Part shown: positions 1 through 9,682 of the stretch, piece by piece | Layout of the letters: every line of letters starts with the position of its first letter | How positions within the stretch are numbered: position 1 is the first letter of the stretch | NCBI RefSeq assembly: GCF_009857535.1 | Contig: NZ_WWCS01000005.1 | Location: forward strand, 62,001-126,000 | DNA length: 64,000 bases | From: Duganella margarita | GTDB lineage: Bacteria; Pseudomonadota; Gammaproteobacteria; Burkholderiales; Burkholderiaceae_D | Reading direction: 5' to 3' | Translations under genes and position numbers: made by a program | The notes under the pieces: generated by a model | Database searches by the model: none | What the model was told of the DNA's origin: nothing | What the model saw: only the letters and a program-made list of their open reading frames with translations

Positions 1-3000
1 TACTGGATCAGGAGGATGCCACGCGCGCGGTGCAGCAGGTGAAGTCCGATGTGCAGGCGCTGCTGGACGGCGATGGCGATCCGTCGGTCGAGCCGAAGGC
101 GCTGGATGATATTGCGCAGAACGTCGGCGCGCTGGGCTTCTTCGTCGATATGCTGGCGCAGAACGCCGACGGCGCGCGCGAGCGCTTTGCGTTTGATGCG
201 GAGCAGGGCAGTTTCCGTTCGGTGCCGTTCAAGAAGATCGCGGCGTCGGAGTCGATTCCGGTGCTCGACGAGCAGGTGCCGGCGCCAGCGCCGGTGTCGA
301 TGCCGGCCGAAGCGCAGACACCCGTCGCCAGCGATGCGGCGGTCGAGGAGGAGCTGCTCGATATCTTTATCTCCGAGGCGCAGGAGGTGCTGGTGTTTGT
401 CGGCGAGGCTTTGCCGCAGCCGCGCAGCGAGGAGAATCTGAGCATGCTGCGGCGCTCCTTCCATACGCTGAAGGGCAGTGGGCGGATGGTGGGCTTGAAC
501 CAGTTTGCGGATGCGGCGTATGCGATTGAGAAGGTGCTCAATGTGTGGCTGGCGGAGCAGCGTCCGGCCACGGATGCGCTGTATGAGTTGTTGGACAGCG
601 CGGCGCGGGCGCTGGAGGTGTGGGTGGCGGAGCTGGTTGCGAGTGGCGTTTCGGAGCGTAATGCCGACGCGTTGGTTGCTGCCGCTGCGCGCGTGCAGGA
701 TGGCGGCGATGCCGCGCTGGAGGCGGCGGAGCAGGAGGGGCCTGAGGAGCCGTTCGTGGCTGCGCCTACAGAGCCGGCCACGCCGGCCGATGCTCCGGCC
801 GACGAGCCGCCCGCTGTGGAGGAAGTCGGGGCCATTGCTGCGGACGAGCCGGAGGTGGTTGCGCCGACCGCTCCGCCGGTCGCTAGCCACGGCAACGTGA
901 TCGAATTCCCGACCATTACGCCGCCGTCTGTGGAACGTGACGACAACGTCAAACATATCGGCGAGCTGGAAGTCCCTCTGCCGCTGTACAACATCTATCT
1001 GCACGAGTCGGATGATCTGGTGCGCAAGCTGGTGCAAGACTTCGGCGAGTGGCGCCATGAGCCGCGTCGGCCGGTTAATCCCGAAGCGTTGCAGGCTGCG
1101 CACACGCTGGCAGGCACCTCGGGCACGGTGGGCTTCAAGGCTTTGCGCGAACTGGCGCTGGCGCTGGAGGACACGTTGGAAGTGCTGCTGCCGCCGGCGC
1201 CGCATCTGGATCAGGTGCAGCATGATCTGTTGGACTTCACCATGGAGCGGATTCGCCAGATGCTGCACACCTTTGCGGCCGGCGAGCTGCCGGATCCGCA
1301 GCGGGAGTTGATCGGCGCTTTGCAAGGCTTGCGTGAAGAGCTGGCGGCGACACCACCGGCGGCTAGCAATGAAATCGAAGCGCGTCTGGACGATTTGGTA
1401 TCCGAGACCATGGATGGCATCAATACTCCGCCGGTGGCGCAGGAGTCGGCGCTGGATCAGCTGTTCCGCGAGGCTTACAACGCGATCAGCGGCACGGTAC
1501 CGGAGTCCGCAGCCCCGGTTGCACCGCCGGTGAAGAAAAAGCCGGAAGTGCATGTCGATGACGGCATTGACGATTTGTTCAATGCGGCCTTCGACGATGC
1601 TTTCGACGATCCGCCGCTGCAGATCGCCGAGCCAATCGCACCTGTACCACCGCCGGAGCCACCGCCAGAACCCGAACCCGAGCCCGAGCTGCCGCTCGTC
1701 GCCGAGGCTCCGTCCGAGCAGGAGGCTATAGCCGACGAGCCTTCTGTCGCCGAGCCGCTGGCCGAGCTGGATGCGGAAGTCATTGCGTTGGCGCCCGCTG
1801 CGCCGGAAATCCTCGCTGCCGCTCCCGCCATCTTCAATGATGAACTGGACGCCGATCTGCTGCCGGTCTTCCTGGAAGAAGGCGCGGATCTGCTGCCGCA
1901 AGTCGGCGAAGCGCTGCGCACCTGGCAGCACCATCCCGCCGACACCGCGCAAGCCCAAAGCCTGCTGCGTCTCCTGCACACCGTCAAAGGCAGCGCGCGC
2001 ATGGCCGGCGCGATGCGTCTCGGCCAGCACTGCCACGAGATCGAAACGCACATTGAAAACATGGTGCACGCCGGCTCCGCCACGCCGCAGGCGTTCGATG
2101 AACTGCTGGCGCACTACGACCACGCCTTGCTGCTCTTCGAGCAATTACAGAACCCACAAGCGCTGCAAGCCGGGCTGGCCGACAACGTCGCCGCGCTGGC
2201 GGACGGCGAGCCGGCAGATGCGCGCCGCGGCGACAGTGCCGCAGGCGCCGCAGCCGGCGCACCAAACGCTGCTGGCGTGCCCGCCCAATCGGCAGCACAA
2301 TCTGCGGCATCGACCGCCGCGCATCCCGCCGCGCATCCAGCCGCGCATTCAGCCGCGCATTCAGCCGATGACGCACAAACCGGCGTCAAATCGCCGTTGG
2401 TCCGCGTGCGCGCTGACATCCTCGACCGCCTGGTCAACCAGGCCGGCGAAGTCTCCATTTCCCGCTCCCGCCTGGAAAATGAAGTCGACACCCTGCGCAC
2501 CTCGCTGACCGACTTCTCCGACAACCTGGCCCGCCTGCGCCGCCAGTTGCGCGAAGTCGAAATGCAGGCAGAATCGCAAATCGCCTCGCGCATGGCCGTC
2601 TCCAGCGATCGTGAATTCGACCCGCTCGAATTCGACCGCTTTACGCGCCTGCAAGAACTCACGCGCATGATGGCCGAAAGCGTCAACGACGTCGCCAGCT
2701 TCCACGAAGGCCTGACCCGCAGCGTGGACAACGCCCATAACGACCTGGCGCAGCAGGCTCGCCTCACGCGCGACCTGCAACGTGACCTGATGCGCGTGCG
2801 CATGGTGCCGTTCGCCAGCATTTCGGAGCGTCTGTTCCGCGTCGCCCGCCAGAGTGCCAAGGAAGTCGACAAGCGCGTCAACCTCGATATCCGTGGCAGC
2901 AGCGTGGAACTGGATCGCAGCGTACTGGAACGCATGGCCGCGCCGTTTGAACACCTGCTGCGCAACGCCATCGCCCACGGCGTGGAAACGCGCGAAGCCC

Positions 3001-4172
3001 GCATCGCCGCCGGCAAGAACGAAACCGGCGAACTGCTGGTGCAGGTTACGCAGGAAGGCAATGAGATCGTCATTGAATTCAGCGACGATGGCGGCGGCCT
3101 CGATCTGGAACGCATCAAGGCCAAGGCGATCAGCACTGGCCTGCTGGCCGAAGAAGATGCCGCCTCCGATGCCCAAATCGCCGACCTGATTTTTGAACCC
3201 GGCTTCTCCACCGCCGACACGCTGACCGAATTGTCGGGACGCGGCGTCGGCATGGACGTGGTGCAGTCGGAAGCGCAAGCACTCGGCGGCCGGGTGGACA
3301 TGCTGTCCGATCCGGGCAAGGGCACGCGCTTCACCATCCGCCTGCCTTTGACGCTGGCCGTCACCCAGGTGGTGCTGCTGGCCGCTGGCGGCAAGACCTA
3401 CGCGTTGCCGGCGATTCTGGTCGAGCAGGTGTTGCAGATGAAGGATGCGGCACTGGCCGAGGCGCGCGAGAACGGCATGCAGTACCTGCCTACGCTACTC
3501 GGCGACAGTGCGCAGCCGCCGGTGCAGCGTTCATCGCCGGTGATGATGCTCAAGAACGGCAATGAGCGTCTGGCCTTGCAGGTGGATGAGGTGCTGGGCA
3601 ACCGCGAGGTGGTAATCAAGAATATCGGCCCGCAGTTGTCGCGCATGGTGGGGATTGCCGGCGCCACGGTGCTGGGCACCGGCGACATCGTGCTGATCCT
3701 GAACCCGGTAGCGCTGGCGCAGCATCTGGCGCATCACCCGGAGGCGCGCCAGGAGTATGCGCAGGCGGCGGCTGAAAGTCCGGCGGTGCTGCCGGCGCTG
3801 GGCCGCAGCATCATGGTGGTGGACGATTCGCTGACCGTGCGCCGCGTGACCCAGCGCCTGCTGGAGCGCGAAGGCTATCGCGTGCTGCTGGCCAAGGATG
3901 GCGTGGACGCGCTGGAGCAGTTGCAGGAGTCGACGCCGGACCTGATGCTGGTGGATATCGAGATGCCGCGCATGGACGGTTTCGACCTGACGCGCAATGT
4001 GCGCGGCGACGAACGCACCAAAGCTATCCCGATCATCATGATCACCTCGCGCAGCGCCGATAAGCACCGCAACGTGGCGCTGGAACTGGGCGTGAACGCC
4101 TACTTCGGCAAGCCGTATCAGGAAGCGGTGCTGCTGGAGGCGATCGAGGGCCTGATCGCGGCACCCTTGTAA
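1..4172 (+). CDS. Hybrid chemotaxis-type histidine kinase (CheA/ChpA/PilL-like), 5' end outside window
   Basis: The reading frame is open from base 3, so the true start lies upstream; a GTG at 30 is the first in-window start codon. About 1,390 residues are visible. Three Hpt phosphotransfer domains are seen: HTLKGSG near residue 145, HTLAGTSG near 357 and HTVKGSA near 650. The dimerisation region begins near 790, followed by a HATPase (LLRNAIAHG near 973, then GRGVGMD), a CheW-like domain, and a C-terminal receiver domain (VVDDSLTVRR near 1262, phosphoacceptor Asp in LMLVDIEMP). This multi-Hpt CheA-receiver layout is that of ChpA/PilL, which controls type IV pilus twitching and cAMP in other proteobacteria; the pil genes themselves are not in the window. 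Between the domains are long Pro/Glu/Ala-rich linkers and one Ala-His tandem repeat. Kinase identity is certain; the pathway is inferred. Confidence 0.93.
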   Translation, partial: LDQEDATRAVQQVKSDVQALLDGDGDPSVEPKALDDIAQNVGALGFFVDMLAQNADGARERFAFDAEQGSFRSVPFKKIAASESIPVLDEQVPAPAPVSMPAEAQTPVASDAAVEEELLDIFISEAQEVLVFVGEALPQPRSEENLSMLRRSFHTLKGSGRMVGLNQFADAAYAIEKVLNVWLAEQRPATDALYELLDSAARALEVWVAELVASGVSERNADALVAAAARVQDGGDAALEAAEQEGPEEPFVAAPTEPATPADAPADEPPAVEEVGAIAADEPEVVAPTAPPVASHGNVIEFPTITPPSVERDDNVKHIGELEVPLPLYNIYLHESDDLVRKLVQDFGEWRHEPRRPVNPEALQAAHTLAGTSGTVGFKALRELALALEDTLEVLLPPAPHLDQVQHDLLDFTMERIRQMLHTFAAGELPDPQRELIGALQGLREELAATPPAASNEIEARLDDLVSETMDGINTPPVAQESALDQLFREAYNAISGTVPESAAPVAPPVKKKPEVHVDDGIDDLFNAAFDDAFDDPPLQIAEPIAPVPPPEPPPEPEPEPELPLVAEAPSEQEAIADEPSVAEPLAELDAEVIALAPAAPEILAAAPAIFNDELDADLLPVFLEEGADLLPQVGEALRTWQHHPADTAQAQSLLRLLHTVKGSARMAGAMRLGQHCHEIETHIENMVHAGSATPQAFDELLAHYDHALLLFEQLQNPQALQAGLADNVAALADGEPADARRGDSAAGAAAGAPNAAGVPAQSAAQSAASTAAHPAAHPAAHSAAHSADDAQTGVKSPLVRVRADILDRLVNQAGEVSISRSRLENEVDTLRTSLTDFSDNLARLRRQLREVEMQAESQIASRMAVSSDREFDPLEFDRFTRLQELTRMMAESVNDVASFHEGLTRSVDNAHNDLAQQARLTRDLQRDLMRVRMVPFASISERLFRVARQSAKEVDKRVNLDIRGSSVELDRSVLERMAAPFEHLLRNAIAHGVETREARIAAGKNETGELLVQVTQEGNEIVIEFSDDGGGLDLERIKAKAISTGLLAEEDAASDAQIADLIFEPGFSTADTLTELSGRGVGMDVVQSEAQALGGRVDMLSDPGKGTRFTIRLPLTLAVTQVVLLAAGGKTYALPAILVEQVLQMKDAALAEARENGMQYLPTLLGDSAQPPVQRSSPVMMLKNGNERLALQVDEVLGNREVVIKNIGPQLSRMVGIAGATVLGTGDIVLILNPVALAQHLAHHPEARQEYAQAAAESPAVLPALGRSIMVVDDSLTVRRVTQRLLEREGYRVLLAKDGVDALEQLQESTPDLMLVDIEMPRMDGFDLTRNVRGDERTKAIPIIMITSRSADKHRNVALELGVNAYFGKPYQEAVLLEAIEGLIAAPL
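2316..2363 (+). repeat. Four tandem 12-bp units inside the chemotaxis kinase
   Basis: Four consecutive 12-bp units of the form GCCGCGCATYCM lie in frame and encode AAHP twice then AAHS twice, in a linker just before the CheA dimerisation region. In-frame units of this kind can expand or contract by replication slippage without breaking the gene. Confidence 0.85.
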
Positions 4173-4192
4173 CCCGCACACCGCTGCGGCGC

Positions 4193-4222
4193 GGGGTCTG
4201 ACCCCGTACGGGGTCAGACCCC
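4193..4222. repeat. Perfect 13-bp inverted repeat between convergent genes
   Basis: GGGGTCTGACCCC and its exact reverse complement GGGGTCAGACCCC are separated by GTAC. The repeat sits between the kinase stop and the convergent photolyase gene and contains the photolyase stop codon (4214-4216). It can form a very stable hairpin on either strand and may terminate both genes, but there is no T-run. The motif resembles dispersed intergenic palindromes of related betaproteobacteria; copy number was not checked. Confidence 0.7.
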
Positions 4223-5662
4223 TTCGGTCGGGGCTTTCTTGACTACTTCGTAGCGGTCCAAGGTCCGCTTGCGCGCTTCGTCGTGCATCACCACTGGCGC
4301 TGGATAACCCGGCGCCAGCATGCGTGGCGCCAGCCATGGCGCGTGGATTTCCTTGTCGCTCAGTTGTTTCAGCTGCGGCAGGTAGCGGCGGATGAATTTT
4401 CCCTGCGCGTCAAACTTCTGCGACTGCGTCACCGGATTGAAGATGCGGAAGTAGGGCTGCGCGTCGCAGCCGGACGACGAGGCCCACTGCCAGCCGCCGT
4501 TATTGGACGCCAGGTCGAAGTCGTTCAGGTGCTGCGCGAAGTACGCCTCGCCGCGCCGCCAGTCGATTCCCAGATCCTTGATCAGGAAGCACGCCGTCAC
4601 CATGCGCAGGCGGTTGTGCATCCACCCGGTCTGGTTCAGTTGCAGCATGGCCGCATCCACCAGCGGATAGCCGGTGCGGCCTTCGCACCAGGCGGCGAAC
4701 AGTTCGTCGGCCTCCGGGCCGCTCTCCCACTCGATCGCATCGTAGGCCGGCTTGTAGGCGCCGCCCACCACGTGCGGATTGTGATACAGGATCATGGCGT
4801 AGAACTCGCGCCAGATCAGCTCCGACAGCCACACCGCCGCGCCTTCGCCGCCGGCGCCGCGCTCCTGCAAGTCCAGCACCGTGCGCACCAGATGGCGCAC
4901 CGACAGCGTGCCGAAGCGGAAGTGCACCGACAGATACGACGGCCCCTTGACCGCCGGGAAATCGCGCGCCACGTTGTAGTCGGCCATGCGCGGCAGGAAG
5001 TCCTCGAACAGCTGCGCCGCGCCGGACATGCCGGTCGGGATCTTGAGTTCGGCCAGGTTGCTGGGCTCGAAGCCCAGCTCGGCCAGGGTCGGCAAAGCCG
5101 GCGCAGGCGAGGGCGGCGGCGCCAGGCGCTTGGCGTGCGGCTCGACGTTGTACGGCGCCAGCACCGACGGATCGGCCGCCAGCTTTTTCAGCCACGCATT
5201 CTTGTAGGGCGTGAACACCGAAAATACGCCGCCGGTCTGCGACAGCACTTCGCTGCACTCAAAGATCACCTGATCCTTGTAGCTGAAAAACTTGCGGCCG
5301 GCCGCTTCCAGGTTCGCCGCCACCGTGGCGTCACGTTCGATCGCTTGCGGTTCATAATCGTGATTGCAAAACACCGCCTGTACGCCCAGTTCGGCGGCCA
5401 GCGCCGGGATCTCGGCGACCGGATCGCCATGCCGCACGATCAGGTGGCCGCCCAGCTGCGCCAGTTCGGCCGCCACTTCGGCAATGCTGGCGTGGATGAA
5501 GTCGACCCGGCGGTCGCGGCGCGGCAGCTGGTCCAGAATCGTGGTGTCGTAGACAAAAACGCAATACACTTTGTCGCTGCCCAGCAGCGCCTGGTTCAGA
5601 GCGGCATGGTCGAAAACCCGCAAATCGCGGCGCAGCCATACGAGGGAGGAAGTCAGTTTCAT
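4214..5662 (-). CDS. phrB: Deoxyribodipyrimidine photolyase
   Basis: Light-dependent repair of cyclobutane pyrimidine dimers, using FAD plus an antenna chromophore. The 482-residue length is usual for class I CPD photolyases. The N-terminal alpha/beta domain starts with LVWLRRDLRVFDHAAL; the C-terminal FAD domain has WLSELIWREFYAMILYHNP, GYPLVDAAMLQLNQTGWMHN and FDLASNNGGWQWASSSGCDA, the hallmark FAD/DNA-binding segments. The ATG at 5662 is preferred over an in-frame upstream ATG (5707) because homology begins at once. It is convergent with the kinase and divergent from yqgE. Confidence 0.96.
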   Translation of the reverse strand: MKLTSSLVWLRRDLRVFDHAALNQALLGSDKVYCVFVYDTTILDQLPRRDRRVDFIHASIAEVAAELAQLGGHLIVRHGDPVAEIPALAAELGVQAVFCNHDYEPQAIERDATVAANLEAAGRKFFSYKDQVIFECSEVLSQTGGVFSVFTPYKNAWLKKLAADPSVLAPYNVEPHAKRLAPPPSPAPALPTLAELGFEPSNLAELKIPTGMSGAAQLFEDFLPRMADYNVARDFPAVKGPSYLSVHFRFGTLSVRHLVRTVLDLQERGAGGEGAAVWLSELIWREFYAMILYHNPHVVGGAYKPAYDAIEWESGPEADELFAAWCEGRTGYPLVDAAMLQLNQTGWMHNRLRMVTACFLIKDLGIDWRRGEAYFAQHLNDFDLASNNGGWQWASSSGCDAQPYFRIFNPVTQSQKFDAQGKFIRRYLPQLKQLSDKEIHAPWLAPRMLAPGYPAPVVMHDEARKRTLDRYEVVKKAPTEGV

Positions 5663-5815
5663 TCGGTCTGTATCAATATTGTGGTAGACGCAATCATGGC
5701 CGCTCACGCAATTCAGTGTAAACTACAGGGTAAACATAGTTGCTAGCCGCGCGAATACTACAGTAATTGTCAGCAGCACAGAAAGCACACGCACCCAGCA
5801 GAGAGAGCAACTTGT

Positions 5816-6460
5816 ATGAAGAAGAGCAAAATAGGCACAACTCTACCTGTCCCCGGCATGCACCATGACGGCGGCGAGTCCGCCGGCGTTGCGACCAGCA
5901 CGCTGAATCTGGCTAATCATTTCCTTATTGCAATGCCATCGATGCAAGACCCGGTCTTTGGCGGCGCCGTGGTGTATGTTTGTGAACACAATGAAAACGG
6001 CGTGCTCGGCGTGGTGATCAACAAGCCCACCGACATGACCATGCACACGCTGTTCGAGCGCATCGAGCTGAAGGTGGAGTCCGGCCTGGAAGGCCACGAC
6101 GACGAGCCGATCATGTTCGGCGGCCCGGTGCAGGACGACCGAGGCTTCGTGCTGCACACGCCTGGCCACCGCTATTCATCGTCGCTGACGGTGACCGACG
6201 AAATCGCGTTTACCACCTCGATCGACGTGCTGGAGGCCGTGGCCGCCGGCGAAGGTCCGCCGCGCATGCTGGTGTCGATCGGTTACTCGGGCTGGAGCCC
6301 GGGCCAGCTGGAAGAAGAAATCGGCCGCAATGGCTGGCTGACGGTCGGCGCCGATCCCGAGATCCTGTTCAATATGCCGATCGAAGAACGCTACACGGCG
6401 GCCATGCGCCTGCTGGGCATCGATCCCCTCATGCTGACCTCCGAGGCAGGCCATGCTTGA
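5816..6460 (+). CDS. YqgE / UPF0301 (AlgH family) protein
   Basis: A conserved protein of unknown biochemical role. The family core starts at NLANHFLIAMPSM (near residue 31), followed by FGGAVVYVCEHNENGVLGVVIN, the GGPV loop and the late YSGWSPGQLEEE motif. The roughly 30-residue N-terminal extension is longer than in most homologues, so a start closer to residue 30 is possible; AGAGAG lies ahead of the ATG used. It is followed 9 bp later by ruvX, the classic yqgE-yqgF pairing, and then by pyrimidine genes, so it is probably the first gene of that operon. Confidence 0.93.
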   Translation: MKKSKIGTTLPVPGMHHDGGESAGVATSTLNLANHFLIAMPSMQDPVFGGAVVYVCEHNENGVLGVVINKPTDMTMHTLFERIELKVESGLEGHDDEPIMFGGPVQDDRGFVLHTPGHRYSSSLTVTDEIAFTTSIDVLEAVAAGEGPPRMLVSIGYSGWSPGQLEEEIGRNGWLTVGADPEILFNMPIEERYTAAMRLLGIDPLMLTSEAGHA

Positions 6461-6469
6461 TGCCTCGAC

Positions 6470-6859
6470 ATGAGTAGTATCGACACCATCTTTGCTTTCG
6501 ACTTCGGCGTGAAAAGAATCGGCGTGGCAATGGGAAATACCATGCTGCGCCAGGCCGAGCCGCTCAAAGTCATCAGCGCCATCGACAACGCCCGCCGCTT
6601 CGCCGACATCCAGAAACTGCTGGATGAGTGGAAGCCGGCGCTGCTGGTGGTCGGCCTGCCGATGCACCCGGACGGCAACGAACACGAGATGACGGCGCGC
6701 GCGCGCCGGTTTGCCAATCAATTGCACGGCCGCTTCAGCCTGCCGGTGGAGCTGGTCGACGAACGCTATTCCTCGGCCGTCATCTCGGCCAAGCGCGGCG
6801 AGGTCATCGACGACCGCGCCGCCGCCATCATTCTGCAACAATACTTCGATACCCTGTGA
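6470..6859 (+). CDS. ruvX: Holliday junction resolvase-like protein RuvX/YqgF
   Basis: A 129-residue RNase H-fold protein. FAFDFGVKRIGVA at residues 8-20 carries the first catalytic Asp, LLVVGLPMHPDGNEHEMT is the middle motif and VDERYSS the last acidic motif. In E. coli YqgF acts in pre-16S rRNA 5' processing, and in some bacteria the family resolves branched DNA. The length is normal. It lies between yqgE and pyrR with very short gaps, so co-transcription is likely. Confidence 0.95.
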   Translation: MSSIDTIFAFDFGVKRIGVAMGNTMLRQAEPLKVISAIDNARRFADIQKLLDEWKPALLVVGLPMHPDGNEHEMTARARRFANQLHGRFSLPVELVDERYSSAVISAKRGEVIDDRAAAIILQQYFDTL

Positions 6860-6861
6860 CC

Positions 6862-7371
6862 ATGTCTACCCTCAATCCCCACCAACTCGATGCCGAAGCG
6901 CTGTACGCGACGCTGCTGGCCGATGTGAAAGCCGGCCTGGCCGGTGTGCCGGACGTTGCCATTGTCGGCATCCATTCCGGCGGCGCCTGGATCGCCGAAC
7001 GCCTGGCGGCCGATCTTGGCCTGTCGGCGCGCTGCGGCGTGCTGGACGTGTCCTTCTACCGCGACGACTACGCCAAGAAGGGCTTGCCGGCCGACGTCAA
7101 GCCGACCAACATCACCTTCGACGTCGCCGCCGCCAACATCCTGCTGGTCGATGACGTGCTGTACACCGGCCGCACCACGCGCGCCGCCATCAACGAGCTG
7201 TTCGACTACGGCCGCCCGGCGCGCATCATGCTGGCGGCGCTGGTCGACCGCGGCGAACGCCAGCTGCCGGTGGCCGCCGACTTCGTCGCCGCCAAGGTGG
7301 CGGTGCCGGCCGGCCAGGCGCTGGTCCTGAAGCGCACCGATGATGACAAATTCACGCTAACCATTGAATAA
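6862..7371 (+). CDS. pyrR: PyrR bifunctional pyrimidine regulator / uracil phosphoribosyltransferase-like
   Basis: A 169-residue type I phosphoribosyltransferase. The PRPP loop is ILLVDDVLYTGRTTRAAINEL (near residues 93-113), preceded by VAIVGIHSGGAWIAERL. PyrR binds pyr mRNA leaders in Gram-positives; in proteobacteria its regulatory role is unclear and it may act mainly in uracil salvage. The ATG at 6862 starts two bases after the ruvX stop, and pyrB follows after 17 bp, which places it in the pyrimidine operon. No leader-type attenuator was recognised in these short gaps. Confidence 0.93.
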   Translation: MSTLNPHQLDAEALYATLLADVKAGLAGVPDVAIVGIHSGGAWIAERLAADLGLSARCGVLDVSFYRDDYAKKGLPADVKPTNITFDVAAANILLVDDVLYTGRTTRAAINELFDYGRPARIMLAALVDRGERQLPVAADFVAAKVAVPAGQALVLKRTDDDKFTLTIE

Positions 7372-7388
7372 CCGCTTAGATCCCACCT

Positions 7389-8354
7389 ATGTTGAATCCG
7401 CAACTGAACAAACACGGCGAGTTGCAGCACTTGCTGTCGATCGAGGGCCTGCCCAAGAGCATCCTCAATCACATTCTGGACACCGCCTCGTCCTTCGTCG
7501 GCATCTCCGACCGCGACGTGAAAAAAGTGCCGCTGATGCGCGGCAAATCGGTGTTCAACCTGTTCTTCGAGAACTCGACCCGCACCCGCACCACGTTTGA
7601 AATCGCCGCCAAGCGCCTGTCGGCCGACGTCATCAACCTGAACATCCAGGCCTCGTCGGCCAGCAAGGGCGAATCGCTGCTGGACACCATCGACAACCTG
7701 GCGGCGATGCACGCCGACATGTTCGTGGTGCGCCACGCGCAGTCCGGCGCGCCGTACCTGATCGCCAAGCACCTGATGGAAACCAGGCAGAACCACGTTC
7801 ACGTGGTCAACGCCGGCGATGGCCGTCACGCGCACCCGACCCAGGGTCTGCTGGACATGTACACCATCCGCCACTACAAGAAAGACTTCACCAACCTGCG
7901 GGTGGCGATTGTCGGCGACATCCTGCACAGCCGCGTGGCCCGTTCGGACATCCACGCGCTGACCACGCTGGGCGTGCCGGAAGTGCGCGCCATCGGCCCG
8001 CACACCTTGTTGCCGGGCGGCCTGGAGCAGATGGGCGTGCGCACCTTCACCAATATGGATGAAGGCCTGAAGGACGTCGACGTGATCATCATGCTGCGCC
8101 TGCAAAACGAGCGTATGAGCGGCGCGTTGCTGCCGTCGGCCGGCGAATACTTCGCCAACTACGGCCTGACGCCGGAACGGCTGGCGCTGGCCAAGCCGGA
8201 CGCCATCGTCATGCACCCGGGGCCGATGAACCGCGGCGTGGAAATCGATTCCGCCGTGGCGGATGGCGCGCAGGCGGTGATCCTGCCGCAGGTGACGTTT
8301 GGTATCGCAGTACGTATGGCGGTGATGAGCATCGTAGCAGGAACGCAAGCATGA
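7389..8354 (+). CDS. pyrB: Aspartate carbamoyltransferase catalytic subunit
   Basis: Catalyses carbamoyl phosphate plus L-aspartate to N-carbamoyl-L-aspartate, the committed step of UMP synthesis. The 321 residues include the carbamoyl-phosphate loop [19 protein letters not shown] (near 55-73), [22 protein letters not shown], the aspartate-binding MLRLQNERM and the conserved [12 protein letters not shown]. The stop overlaps the start of the next gene as ATGA. No pyrI follows; instead a dihydroorotase-like gene does, the arrangement of class A ATCases (Pseudomonas type). Confidence 0.97.
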   Translation: MLNPQLNKHGELQHLLSIEGLPKSILNHILDTASSFVGISDRDVKKVPLMRGKSVFNLFFENSTRTRTTFEIAAKRLSADVINLNIQASSASKGESLLDTIDNLAAMHADMFVVRHAQSGAPYLIAKHLMETRQNHVHVVNAGDGRHAHPTQGLLDMYTIRHYKKDFTNLRVAIVGDILHSRVARSDIHALTTLGVPEVRAIGPHTLLPGGLEQMGVRTFTNMDEGLKDVDVIIMLRLQNERMSGALLPSAGEYFANYGLTPERLALAKPDAIVMHPGPMNRGVEIDSAVADGAQAVILPQVTFGIAVRMAVMSIVAGTQA

Positions 8355-9673
8355 ACGTGACGAAAACTATCCACATTAAAAACGGCCGCCTGATCGATCC
8401 CGCCAATGGCATCGACGGCATTCATGACCTTTACCTTGCCGACGGCAAGGTGCTGACGATCGGCGCGCTTCCGGCTGAAATCGCGGCCGGCTTTACGGTC
8501 GACCAGACCATCGACGCCACCGGCCTGATCGTCTCGCCCGGCTTCGTCGACCTGTCGGCGCGGCTGCGCGAGCCGGGCTTTGAATACAAGGCCACGCTGG
8601 AATCGGAAATGCAGGCCGCCATGCAAGGCGGCGTCACCTCGCTGGTGTGCCCGCCGGACACCGATCCGGTGCTGGACGAGCCGGGCCTGGTGGAAATGCT
8701 GAAGCACCGCGCGCACAAGCTGAACCAGGCGCACGTGCATCCGCTGGGGGCGCTGACCATGGGCTTGAAAGGCGAGTCGCTGACCGAGATGTCGGCGCTG
8801 ACCGCCTCCGGCTGCATCGGCTTCTCGCATGCCGAGCAACCCATTGAAGACACCAACGTGCTGCTGCGCGCCATGCAGTACGCCAAGACCTTCGGCTACA
8901 CCGTCTGGCTGCGTCCGCAGGATGCGCATATCGGCCGCGGTGGCGTGGCCGCTTCCGGTCCACTGGCGTCGCGCCTCGGCCTGTCGGGCGTGCCGGTGAT
9001 GTCGGAAACCATCGCGCTGCACACCATCTTCGAGCTGATGCGTGCTACCGGCGCGCGCGTGCACCTGTGCCGCATTTCGGCCGCCGCCAGCCTGGAGCTG
9101 ATCCGCAAAGCCAAGGCCGAAGGCCTGCAGGTGACGTGCGACGTCGGCGCCCACCACATTCACATGACCGATGCCGATATCGGCTTCTTCGATTCAAATG
9201 CGCGCATGGACCCGCCATTCCGCAGCCAGCGCGACCGCGATGCGATCCGCCTCGGCCTGCTGGACGGCACGGTCGATGCGCTGTGCTCGGACCACACGCC
9301 GGTGGATGACGACGAGAAGCTGCTGCCGTTCGGCGAAGCCTCGCCGGGCGCGACCGGGCTGGAACTGCTGCTGTCGCTGACCCTGAAGTGGGCCGACGAT
9401 TACGCTTCGCAGCAGGACACCGGCGACCATACGGCGCTGTCGCGGGCCCTGTCGCGCATCACGTCGGAAGCGGCGCGGGTGGCGGGGCTGGACGCCGGCA
9501 CCCTGTCGGTCGGCGCGGTGGCGGACGTGGTGCTGTTCGATGCCGGCGCGCATTGGACGGTGGAAGCGTCGGCGCTGGCCAGCCAGGGCAAACATACGCC
9601 GTTCCTGGGGTACAACCTGGCGGGACAAGTCCAGACCACCATCGTGGCCGGCCACGTTGCTTATCAACGCTGA
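8351..9673 (+). CDS. Dihydroorotase-like PyrC' (PyrX), probably non-catalytic ATCase partner
   Basis: A 440-residue amidohydrolase-fold protein overlapping pyrB by 4 bp. In active dihydroorotases the segment near residue 65 reads D-x-H-x-H-L-R-x-P-G; here it is [11 protein letters not shown], so both zinc-binding histidines are gone. The histidine motifs later in the chain are also altered ([20 protein letters not shown]). In Pseudomonas such PyrC' proteins are inactive as enzymes but required to assemble the PyrB dodecamer. A structural role here is inferred from the lost ligands and the gene overlap; a true dihydroorotase must then lie elsewhere in the genome. Confidence 0.9.
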   Translation: MNVTKTIHIKNGRLIDPANGIDGIHDLYLADGKVLTIGALPAEIAAGFTVDQTIDATGLIVSPGFVDLSARLREPGFEYKATLESEMQAAMQGGVTSLVCPPDTDPVLDEPGLVEMLKHRAHKLNQAHVHPLGALTMGLKGESLTEMSALTASGCIGFSHAEQPIEDTNVLLRAMQYAKTFGYTVWLRPQDAHIGRGGVAASGPLASRLGLSGVPVMSETIALHTIFELMRATGARVHLCRISAAASLELIRKAKAEGLQVTCDVGAHHIHMTDADIGFFDSNARMDPPFRSQRDRDAIRLGLLDGTVDALCSDHTPVDDDEKLLPFGEASPGATGLELLLSLTLKWADDYASQQDTGDHTALSRALSRITSEAARVAGLDAGTLSVGAVADVVLFDAGAHWTVEASALASQGKHTPFLGYNLAGQVQTTIVAGHVAYQR

Positions 9674-9682
9674 TCGCGCTGC

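Noticed and set aside
2114..3394. Long antisense frame (about 426 codons) opposite the chemotaxis kinase
   Set aside because: It mirrors the codon periodicity of a GC-rich gene, has no domain, ribosome site or natural composition, and the sense strand is a clear kinase.
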